Notes under the pieces: generated by a model
The model's input: the letters and a program-made list of their open reading frames with translations, nothing else
Told to the model about the DNA's origin: nothing
The model's database searches: none
Shown: piece after piece, positions 56,999 through 64,000 of the stretch
Position numbering within the stretch: the stretch's first letter is position 1
Layout: the number at the start of each line of letters is the position of its first letter
Position numbers and translations under genes: made by a program
Assembly: GCA_905199445.1 (NCBI GenBank)
Contig: CAJKGK010000017.1
Span: 1 to 64,000 of the forward strand
Direction of reading: 5' to 3'
Length of the DNA: 64,000 bases
Source of the DNA: an uncultured Lachnospiraceae bacterium
GTDB taxonomy: Bacteria > Bacillota > Clostridia > Lachnospirales > Lachnospiraceae

Positions 56999-58144
56999 TT
57001 AAATTTCAGGAATCTGAATTTCGATTTCATGTCCCAGCTTGTCTGACTGTACGATACCATCGATAATTGCCTGATTATAAAGAATCTGGCTGGATGGTAC
57101 CGGTGCAGGAAGTCCCTGTTCGATGGCATCGATAAAGGAACGCAGTTTCAGGTAGAACAGTCCGCCAAAGGAATCGCCCTGTGGTTCAGGTGGAATTTCG
57201 ATTTCAACCTGTTTTCCGGCCACATCTTTGTAAAGCTTTAACGGTCCGCCGATTGTTCCGTTCCAACATTCTGTTGACGGGATTCTTAAAGCGCCTTCTG
57301 TACCCATGATGATGGTATCTCCCGGTGTGTCGATATGCATAGCCCATGCAATTCTGAAGTCCAGAATAATACCACCTTCCAGACGAACAAAGGCTGCAGC
57401 AAAATCATCGACATTAAAACGTTTGGCATCTTCGGGATTATTATACTTTGGATTGCTTCCAAAGAAACCGGAACGATAGCCAGTCACTGTCAATGGTTTT
57501 GGATAACCGATGGCATTTAAAACCATATCAAGAGAATAGCAGCCGATGTCACCAAGAGCTCCGATACCGGCAGTTTTTTCTTCAATAAAGGTGCTGTTTG
57601 GAATACCTCTTCTGCGGCCGCCGCCGGTCTGAATATAGTAAATCTGTCCGAGCTCGCCGGAATCTACGACTTTTTTTATCATTTTCATATTTTCATCCAT
57701 ACGAGGCTGGAAACCTAAGGAAAGGAGCTTGCCGCTCTTTTTCTCTGCACGGATAATTTCAACGGCTTCTTCGGTTGTGACGCACATTGGTTTTTCAAGA
57801 ATAACATGAATTCCTTTATTTAAAGCATCGATTGTACACTGGGCATGGGTTTTGTTATATGTACAAACACATACAGCGTCCAGTGTCTCATGTTCAAGCA
57901 TATCTGTATGGGAAAGATAGCAATGAACATTTTCCACACCATAACGTTCAAAAAAAGCTTCTGCTTTTCCGGGAATTAAATCTGCACCGGCAACGATATC
58001 CACATCCGGCATTTGTTTTAAGGCTTCTACATGAGATTCTGCAATCCAGCCTGTACCAATAATACCAAATTTTAACTTTCGGTCAAATTTGATTTCTTTT
58101 TTCTGACTGGGCGGTGTAAATTGGCTTAATACTGCATCTGACAT
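56999..58144 (-). CDS. Gfo/Idh/MocA-family oxidoreductase
   Basis: An N-terminal Rossmann fold (FGIIGTGWIAESHVEALKQ, residues about 25-43) and the conserved EKPMCVT loop, with the catalytic-type Lys, mark this NAD(P)-dependent sugar or inositol dehydrogenase family. The C-terminal alpha/beta domain contains ALGDIGCYSLDMVL. It is 381 residues. The start at 58144 follows AAAGGAG; the frame extends upstream without support. It is divergent from an AraC regulator, which likely controls it. Substrate unknown. Confidence 0.93.
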   Translation of the reverse strand: MSDAVLSQFTPPSQKKEIKFDRKLKFGIIGTGWIAESHVEALKQMPDVDIVAGADLIPGKAEAFFERYGVENVHCYLSHTDMLEHETLDAVCVCTYNKTHAQCTIDALNKGIHVILEKPMCVTTEEAVEIIRAEKKSGKLLSLGFQPRMDENMKMIKKVVDSGELGQIYYIQTGGGRRRGIPNSTFIEEKTAGIGALGDIGCYSLDMVLNAIGYPKPLTVTGYRSGFFGSNPKYNNPEDAKRFNVDDFAAAFVRLEGGIILDFRIAWAMHIDTPGDTIIMGTEGALRIPSTECWNGTIGGPLKLYKDVAGKQVEIEIPPEPQGDSFGGLFYLKLRSFIDAIEQGLPAPVPSSQILYNQAIIDGIVQSDKLGHEIEIQIPEI

Positions 58145-58307
58145 AAATACCTTCTCCTTTAAAAAATATAAAAATTTTTTGCATAAGAAAATCGCAGAAC
58201 GACCATATGCTTTTACTGGAATCATAAGACAGATTGTGTTATAATACAAGTCATAATCAGGATAATATCAGCCAATAATTGCGTAAAATGAAAAGAGGAT
58301 ACAAACG

Positions 58308-59174
58308 ATGAAATTTTTTTATGAGGATCGCAACGGCCGCCCTTTTCAAATTAACTACGGAGAACGTCTGGCCTTTGATGCCCACCTTCATGATCATATC
58401 GAAATGGTGGGTATGATTCGGGGAAAAGCAAGGGCTTATGTGGATTCCAGGGCGTACGAGATTAAGGCAGGCGATGTATTTATTGTATTTCCGAATCAGA
58501 TTCACAGATATGAGAAAATAGATGAAGAATTTTATATGATTTTTATTTTTCCTCCGGAATTAATCGAGGATTTTACCGAGATTTTCAGAACAAAAATTCC
58601 TGAGAGTGCGGTTGTGCCTCAGATGATGAAAGACGCATGCATTCAGTATGGTATGGAACGGATTATGGAGCTGTTTGGGATGCAAGGACTCGGTGATTCC
58701 TCTAAGGATCGGGCGGCCCAGTTTAGAGCCATGTACAGGCGTCAGGCTTCTTTGGAGATCCTGCCCTTTCAGCGGACGGAAATCAAAGGAAACTTTCTGA
58801 TTATTTTAAGCCGTCTTTTTGCACAGATGAAACTGATTTCCTTTAATCAGGCAGAATCCCAGAGTATACAGATGATACTTAATTATTGTACAGCCCATGT
58901 CCATGAACCTTTGCTTCTGGAGCAGGTGGCCAAAATCCTTCATTTAAGCAAGTACTATATATCACATTTGTTTTCCGAAAAACTGCATATGACATATGGT
59001 ACCTATATTCATACTCTGAAAATTACCGAGGCGGCAAAACTGCTGGAAAAAAGTGATTACTCTGTAACTGAGGTTGCTTTTGCCTCTGGGTTTAATTCAA
59101 TGAGAACTTTTAATCGTGTTTTTAAAAAATATACAGGTGTAACTCCTCAGGATTACAGGAAAACGGTGCGCTAG
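58308..59174 (+). CDS. AraC-family transcriptional regulator with cupin sensor domain
   Basis: An N-terminal cupin-like domain (RLAFDAHLHDHIEMVGMIRGKARAY, residues about 22-45, then GDVFIVFPNQIHRYE) probably senses a sugar. The C-terminal pair of helix-turn-helices shows EQVAKILHLSKYYISHLFSE and the signature VTEVAFASGFNSMRTFNRVFKKYTG. It is 288 residues. GAGGA lies before the ATG. Divergent placement from the Gfo/Idh/MocA gene suggests that gene as a target. Confidence 0.93.
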   Translation: MKFFYEDRNGRPFQINYGERLAFDAHLHDHIEMVGMIRGKARAYVDSRAYEIKAGDVFIVFPNQIHRYEKIDEEFYMIFIFPPELIEDFTEIFRTKIPESAVVPQMMKDACIQYGMERIMELFGMQGLGDSSKDRAAQFRAMYRRQASLEILPFQRTEIKGNFLIILSRLFAQMKLISFNQAESQSIQMILNYCTAHVHEPLLLEQVAKILHLSKYYISHLFSEKLHMTYGTYIHTLKITEAAKLLEKSDYSVTEVAFASGFNSMRTFNRVFKKYTGVTPQDYRKTVR

Positions 59175-59428
59175 TAAGGATCATATTTTCGGAAAGACGG
59201 TTCATCCGTACTGACAGCGGGTCCGTATATTGATCGGTAATATCTGTTTGGGCTGGCTGTGCTTTATGTCGGTAAAAAGAAAAAAACTCCGTTCAAATTT
59301 TGTTCATAACGCTACTGGCGTATATTTTTCCATAAACATCTACAATATTTCTGTATGAATGGAATATTTCACTGCTTATATATTTGTGCTACAATAATTC
59401 CATAACATGAAAGAAAGGACATAAATTT

Positions 59429-60601
59429 ATGGGCTTATTTGATTTTTTCAGAGGGTGGAAAAAAAACAAAACTGTGGAGCAGGATAGCCATGAAACTTCG
59501 GAGCCGGAAGCGGCTGAAGATCATAAAAATCAGGAATATACGGCAGCAGAGGAAAGGAATATTGTGGCAGACAAGCCTGAGATGGCTGAGGCAAAAGATG
59601 ATTCTGGGATAGCGTGGAGTGAAAATTTTTCGGATTTGCTGTCTGAAAAAGTATCTCCGGTGATGGCTGATCAGCTGACAGATTTTCAGGTATCCGGGGC
59701 AACTCAGGAAGCTGCGGCCAAAACGCCGCAGACATGCAGTGATTTGGGGGCCTCCTGGGAGCTTTATGATTCAGTGGAAACTTATACGATGGAACGATTG
59801 GAACATGTGATGTCATTGCTGAACAAAGACACAGCCAGACCGGCCATCCATATTAAAGTCAGTGATAAAGAGCCAAAACTGGCGGACAGTAAGTTTGGCG
59901 GTGTGCCTTATCTGCCTAAAAACGGTTCGGTTCCTGTGGATGATCAGGGACATCAGCTGAGACTGCTGGCACAGATTCATTCAAAAGATCTTCCGGCAAA
60001 TGATTTTTGGCCGATTCAGGGGCTTCTTCAGTTTTGGGTTCTGGATAATGAGAATACAGGGGCAGATTTTAAAAATCTTACTTCATGCCGGGAAAGTCGT
60101 GTGATTCACTATGCGGCAGTGGATGAGGCCGTCACCGAGGCAGATGTCCTTAAAAAGTATCATCCCTATTGTGGTGAAGATGCCTGGTTTCCTGTCAGAG
60201 GAACCTTCAGTCTGGAATTTAATGCAGTCAGCGAGGGCATGAGCACCTGTGATTATCGGTTTGATCCTTTATTTGCCAGTTATTGGAATAAAGCGTATCC
60301 GGACAGCCCTGTTGACAGCTATTTTGATCTGCCTTCGGATATTGCAGAGCGTATGTTTGATGAGATATCCGGTTTTGGACATAAATTGGGCGGTTACCCG
60401 GCGTTTACTCAGGAAGACCCGAGAGACGGTCAGCCGCCGTATAAGGATTATGAGTTTCTCTTACTGCAGATCGACAGTCAGGGAACTGCAAAACAGGAAA
60501 TTATGTGGGGAGATTCCGGTGTATGCACCTTTTTTATCACCTATAATGACCTTAAAGCCGGAAAGTTTGATAAAGTTTTATATACATGGGATTGCTATTA
60601 A
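59429..60601 (+). CDS. DUF1963 (YwqG-like) protein
   Basis: Residues 1-115 are a low-complexity, very acidic region after MGLFDFFRGWKKNK. The C-terminal 270 residues match the DUF1963/YwqG fold by its hallmark features: KFGGVPYLPKNG, LRLLAQIHSKDLP, LLQFWVLDNENTGADF, GHKLGGYPAFTQEDPR and MWGDSGVCTFFITYNDL. Role unknown; it is a cytosolic beta-rich domain seen in many bacteria. GAAAGGAC precedes the ATG. The 254 nt before it hold only a TACAAT -10-like box near 59390. Confidence 0.88.
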   Translation: MGLFDFFRGWKKNKTVEQDSHETSEPEAAEDHKNQEYTAAEERNIVADKPEMAEAKDDSGIAWSENFSDLLSEKVSPVMADQLTDFQVSGATQEAAAKTPQTCSDLGASWELYDSVETYTMERLEHVMSLLNKDTARPAIHIKVSDKEPKLADSKFGGVPYLPKNGSVPVDDQGHQLRLLAQIHSKDLPANDFWPIQGLLQFWVLDNENTGADFKNLTSCRESRVIHYAAVDEAVTEADVLKKYHPYCGEDAWFPVRGTFSLEFNAVSEGMSTCDYRFDPLFASYWNKAYPDSPVDSYFDLPSDIAERMFDEISGFGHKLGGYPAFTQEDPRDGQPPYKDYEFLLLQIDSQGTAKQEIMWGDSGVCTFFITYNDLKAGKFDKVLYTWDCY

Positions 60602-60612
60602 AAGCTGGTATG

Positions 60613-60664
60613 AACAGCCGGCGGCGGCCAACCTGAAGGGGAGGCGGCCGCCGGCTGTTTTGTA
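60613..60664 (+). terminator. Terminator after the DUF1963 gene
   Basis: AACAGCCGGCGGC and GCCGCCGGCTGTT form a 13-bp GC-rich stem around a loop of about 25 nt, followed by TT and an AT-rich tail. Confidence 0.85.
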
Positions 60665-60803
60665 TTTAATATAGAGGAAAAAAATTTTTTGAATCCAAAA
60701 CCTGGGGAGATCCCCTTCGGGTGTTTGTCGTGAATAATGTTCGTTTTTTTGTAGATAATATAAATAATCTGCTGAAACGGCTGAACAATTTTTCAGAAAT
60801 TAG

Positions 60804-60832
60804 TTGACAGCCAAATGGAAAATGGTTATACT
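60804..60832 (+). promoter_or_regulatory. Promoter of the riboswitch/cation-ATPase transcript
   Basis: TTGACA (60804-60809) and TATACT (60827-60832) are 17 nt apart, a near-consensus promoter starting near 60839. Confidence 0.9.
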
Positions 60833-60849
60833 AACACTAATTTCACAGA

Positions 60850-61050
60850 GCGGATATTTATAGGTGCTCCATTAAAGGGGAGTAGTTTTAATACATCATC
60901 AACATCCTGGATGCATTATGGCATGATGCCGTAGGTGCACCTGGTGGTGTATGCCGGATTCGGTTACCAGACTTTTAATGCATCTGTATAGAAGACAAGC
61001 CGTTTGAGCGTTTGTCTTTTTGCAGATGCATTGAAAGTCTTTTTATTTTG
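60850..61050 (+). promoter_or_regulatory. yybP-ykoY-like (Mn2+) riboswitch with terminator
   Basis: Just after the promoter, GGTGCTCC...AAAGGGGAGTAG (from 60872) matches the signature loop of the yybP-ykoY manganese riboswitch. A second arm closes with CCTGG...ACCAGAC near 60940-60972. The 3' part forms a long terminator (AGACTTTTAATGCATCTG at 60969 pairing with CAGATGCATTGAAAGTCT, then TTTTATTTT), and the aptamer 3' strand overlaps its 5' arm. This fits an ON switch with Mn2+. It accounts for the 518-nt gap before the ATPase. Recognition rests on motif and context only. Confidence 0.75.
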
Positions 61051-61119
61051 CTCTGAAAAGAAATTCATACATTGGACCAATATGGGCAGCTGCCGTGTGG
61101 CAGCGGAAAGGAGAATCAT

Positions 61120-63726
61120 TTGAAAGACTGGTATCAAAAAACTGAAGGTGAGATTCTCTCTCAACTTCAGACAACACGGGAAGGACTGGACAGCCAGCAG
61201 GCCGAACATCTTCTTCAAACCCACGGTGAAAATATTTTGCAGGAAGGAAAAAAGGAAAGTATATTCGAAGTATTTATTAAACAGTTCTGCGATCTGCTTG
61301 TGATTATTTTGATTGCGGCAGCTGTGATTTCCATGTTTTCCGGAAATGTGGAAAGTACTATTGTTATTGTGGCCGTTATTGTTTTAAATGCCATTTTGGG
61401 CACAGTTCAGCATGAAAAGGCTCAGAAGTCTCTGGAAAGTTTAAAGTCTTTGTCGTCCCCCAGCGCAAAGGTTATCCGGGACGGAACAAAAATCGAGGTT
61501 GATTCCAAAGTCGTTGTTCCAGGGGATATTTTACTGCTTGAAGCTGGAGATATGGTTGTAGCCGACGGAAGAATTTTAAATAATTATTCACTCCAGGTGA
61601 ATGAAAGTTCCCTGACCGGTGAATCGACCAATGTAGATAAAACCCAGGGTGATCTGGAAGGGGAACTTCCCCTGGCAGATCGTACCAATATGGTATTTTC
61701 CGGGAGCCTTGTTACCTATGGACGTGCCATGTGTGTGGTTACAGGCACAGGAATGAATACGGAAATCGGTAAGATTGCCGCGCTTATGAATGATACAAAG
61801 GAAAAGAAAACCCCTCTTCAGGTTAGTCTGGATCAGTTTTCCAGCCGTCTGGCCATTGTGATCATGATTATTTCAGCCATTGTATTTGGACTGAGTTTGT
61901 ATCGCCATATGCCGGTTTTAGATTCTCTCATGTTTGCTGTAGCTTTGGCTGTGGCTGCAATTCCTGAAGCTTTAAGTTCTATTGTTACGATTGTACAGGC
62001 TATGGGGACACAGAAGATGGCCCGTGAAAATGCGATTATCAAAGAGCTTAAGGCCGTGGAAAGTCTTGGCTGTGTTTCCGTCATCTGCTCTGATAAAACC
62101 GGTACTCTGACTCAGAATAAAATGACTGTTCAGGAAATTTATATTGATGGTCAGGTGTTTAAGCCAGAGCAGCTGGACATTAAAAATCAGCTGCATCGTT
62201 ATCTGATGTATAATGCCATTCTTACCAATGATTCTGCCATTGTCGATGGTAAGGGGATCGGCGATCCCACAGAATTTGCGCTGCTTGAAATGGTGAGAAA
62301 AACCGGTATCAATGATGATGTGATCCGGGATATGATGAAGCGTGAGGATGAAATTCCTTTTGATTCAGACAGAAAACTCATGAGTACAAAATACAGCCTT
62401 CACCAGGTGCCAACCATGTTGACCAAAGGTGCTGTAGATGTATTGTTACAGCGGACAACCCATATTCGCACATCTGAAGGCGTACGTGTATTGACCGAGG
62501 ATGACCGTAAGATCATCGAGGCACAAAACACCTGTTTTTCTGAAAATGGCCTTCGTGTGCTGGCTTTTGCCTACAGGGAAATCGATCAGCTTCATGCGCT
62601 GTCTCTGGACAGTGAGCAGGGATTTATCTTCCTGGGGCTTGTAGCTATGGTGGACCCTCCAAGAGAGGAATCCAAGCTGGCAGTGGCTGATGCAAAGAGA
62701 GCCGGAATCCGTCCGGTAATGATTACCGGTGACCATAAGGTGACCGCCACTGCGATTGCAAAACAGATCGGGATTTTTGAGGACGGGGATATGGCTGTGA
62801 CCGGCAGCGAACTGGATGCGATGAGTGATCAGCAGCTGGATGAGAATATTGCTAAAATTTCTGTCTATGCCCGTGTTTCACCGGAAAATAAAATCCGGAT
62901 TGTGGGCGCATGGCAGCGCCGCGGTAATATTGTGGCTATGACCGGAGACGGCGTCAATGATGCGCCTGCGCTGAAGGCCGCAGATATTGGTGTGGCCATG
63001 GGTATTACAGGTACAGAAGTATCAAAGGATGCAGCATCTATGATTCTTGCAGATGATAACTTTGCTACAATTATTAAAGCTGTAGCCAATGGACGTAATG
63101 TTTATAAAAATATAAAAAATGCCATTCAGTTTTTACTTTCCGGTAATATGGCCGCGATCCTGGCCGTATTGTATACATCGCTGGCAGGGCTGCCTGTTCC
63201 CTTTGAGCCGGTTCATTTGCTGTTTATTAACCTGCTTACAGACTCTCTTCCGGCGATTGCCATTGGCATGGAACCGGCAGGTCGTGATTTACTGTCGATG
63301 AAGCCCAGAAATCCTAAGGAAGGTATTCTGACAAAGGATTTTATGCTGAAATTACTTTTACAGGGCGGATTAATTGCTATATGTACAATGACAGCCTTTT
63401 ATCTGGGATTGAATCAGGGCGGAGCGGCTGTGGCCAGTACGATGGCTTTTGCTACATTGACGCTGGCCAGACTGTTCCACGGATTTAACTGCCGCAGCAG
63501 TCATTCAATTTTTAAAATCGGATTTTCAGGAAACTGGTACAGTCTGGGCGCCTTTGGGGCCGGTGTACTGCTTTTGGGAATTGTAGTTTTTGTTCCGTTT
63601 ATGGAATCTCTGTTTTCCGTATCTCCGCTGAGCGGTATGCAGATCGGCGTGATTTGCGGACTGGCATTGATTCCTACGGTGATTATTCAGCTTTTCAAGG
63701 TGATCAGAGATTTAAAAGAAAAATAA
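61120..63726 (+). CDS. P-type cation-transporting ATPase (Ca2+/Mn2+ type)
   Basis: This P2-type pump has TGES (actuator), SDKTGTLTQNK with the phosphorylated Asp325, TGDGVNDAPALKAADIG, and a membrane site VAAIPEALSSIVTIV. The PEALSS form of the fourth helix is the variant I associate with manganese-riboswitch-linked pumps. It is 868 residues with about 10 helices. A TTG at 61120 is chosen because AAAGGAG lies 6 nt before it and the product then starts KDWYQK, as relatives do; the frame opens earlier at 61072 without support. Export of Mn2+ or Ca2+ is inferred from motif and leader. Confidence 0.92.
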   Translation: MKDWYQKTEGEILSQLQTTREGLDSQQAEHLLQTHGENILQEGKKESIFEVFIKQFCDLLVIILIAAAVISMFSGNVESTIVIVAVIVLNAILGTVQHEKAQKSLESLKSLSSPSAKVIRDGTKIEVDSKVVVPGDILLLEAGDMVVADGRILNNYSLQVNESSLTGESTNVDKTQGDLEGELPLADRTNMVFSGSLVTYGRAMCVVTGTGMNTEIGKIAALMNDTKEKKTPLQVSLDQFSSRLAIVIMIISAIVFGLSLYRHMPVLDSLMFAVALAVAAIPEALSSIVTIVQAMGTQKMARENAIIKELKAVESLGCVSVICSDKTGTLTQNKMTVQEIYIDGQVFKPEQLDIKNQLHRYLMYNAILTNDSAIVDGKGIGDPTEFALLEMVRKTGINDDVIRDMMKREDEIPFDSDRKLMSTKYSLHQVPTMLTKGAVDVLLQRTTHIRTSEGVRVLTEDDRKIIEAQNTCFSENGLRVLAFAYREIDQLHALSLDSEQGFIFLGLVAMVDPPREESKLAVADAKRAGIRPVMITGDHKVTATAIAKQIGIFEDGDMAVTGSELDAMSDQQLDENIAKISVYARVSPENKIRIVGAWQRRGNIVAMTGDGVNDAPALKAADIGVAMGITGTEVSKDAASMILADDNFATIIKAVANGRNVYKNIKNAIQFLLSGNMAAILAVLYTSLAGLPVPFEPVHLLFINLLTDSLPAIAIGMEPAGRDLLSMKPRNPKEGILTKDFMLKLLLQGGLIAICTMTAFYLGLNQGGAAVASTMAFATLTLARLFHGFNCRSSHSIFKIGFSGNWYSLGAFGAGVLLLGIVVFVPFMESLFSVSPLSGMQIGVICGLALIPTVIIQLFKVIRDLKEK

Positions 63727-63781
63727 AATTAATAGAAAATCGATCTGTCCACACAGGTCAGCCATAAAAACGGCAAAACAA

Positions 63782-63832
63782 AAGGTGTGTTTTTCAGTGC
63801 TTAAGTTTATACACTGAAAACACACCTTTTAA
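63782..63832 (+). terminator. Bidirectional terminator after the cation ATPase
   Basis: AGGTGTGTTTTTCAGTG pairs with CACTGAAAACACACCT (one unpaired T) and is followed by TTTAAATTT. The minus-strand side has TTTTGTTTT, so it probably also ends the gene entering from the right. Confidence 0.85.
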
Positions 63833-63891
63833 ATTTACATCAGATTCTGATCCTTAATATCAGTTTCCGGTGTTGGGATACTATTTTTAAA

Positions 63892-64000
63892 TTACATCAG
63901 TTTTCTGAATAAAGCCTTCAGATCTTCAACATTTGTATCTTTTGGATTGCCTGGACAGCAGGCATCTGCAAACGCAGATTCGGCCAGGAAGGTAAGATCT
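63892..64000 (-). CDS. C-terminal end of a probable iron-dependent alcohol dehydrogenase (partial)
   Basis: On the minus strand, the frame entering from the right edge reads D-L-T-F-L-A-E-S-A-F-A-D-A-C-C-P-G-N-P-K-D, then VEDLKALFRKLM and a stop. The A-x-x-D-A-C-x-x-G-N-P-x-D followed by a short helix is how class III iron-containing alcohol dehydrogenases end. Only 36 codons are seen, so substrate and cofactor cannot be told. AdhE C-termini look similar but usually end differently. Confidence 0.65.
   Translation of the reverse strand, partial: DLTFLAESAFADACCPGNPKDTNVEDLKALFRKLM

Overview
The window comes from a low-GC anaerobic Firmicute, most likely Clostridia and probably a Lachnospiraceae-type gut bacterium. 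This is inferred from family knowledge and gene order, not from a database search. Supporting signs are a cysE-cysS-mrnC-rlmB-sigH block behind a T-box leader, a CIRCE-controlled groESL, pyruvate phosphate dikinase, an oxygen-sensitive pyruvate formate-lyase pair and an Ech-type [NiFe] hydrogenase with its hyp genes.

Region 1 (1-26.8 kb) is core genome. It holds two minus-strand tRNAs (Val, Asp), a small Cys-rich protein, ispF, and a T-box-led cysteine/translation operon ending in a sigma-H-like factor and a DedA protein. A secreted metallo-beta-lactamase-fold lipoprotein follows on the minus strand, then tRNA-Thr, glnS, CIRCE-groES-groEL, a small membrane protein, guaB behind a long hairpin leader, a membrane-anchored amidase, an M16C peptidase, era-recO, a lipoprotein, glyS, a MATE transporter and ppdK.

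Region 2 (26.8-35.3 kb) is accessory and partly decayed. It holds a frameshifted DUF4160-like pair, and then the most unusual locus: a minus-strand protein with a C-terminal TIR domain, divergent from two overlapping genes for large membrane proteins that look like distant paralogues. Both membrane proteins carry an R-N-x4-H-G motif reminiscent of HEPN RNases. Next comes a scarred cluster: a histidine kinase cut off after HAMP and joined to a flavodoxin tail, an intact DUF4405-type membrane protein, and an ApbE gene with deletions.

Region 3 (35.3-46.4 kb) is a complete hydrogen module. hypABFCDE (minus) diverges from a six-gene Ech-like membrane-bound [NiFe] hydrogenase operon (plus). The large subunit ends right after its second CxxC motif, so no maturation protease is expected, and none is present.

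Region 4 (46.4-64 kb) is metabolic and regulatory. It contains an ArsR/nitroreductase pair, a TetR regulator facing an esterase lipoprotein over a perfect palindrome, and a TIM-barrel/beta-propeller fusion. An ABC exporter, pflB-pflA with a strong promoter and inverted repeat, a Gfo/Idh/MocA dehydrogenase divergent from an AraC regulator, and a DUF1963 protein follow. A yybP-ykoY-like (Mn2+) riboswitch precedes a P-type cation ATPase, and the window closes on the C-terminus of a probable iron-dependent alcohol dehydrogenase.

No CRISPR array, intact insertion sequence, rRNA or prophage was seen.
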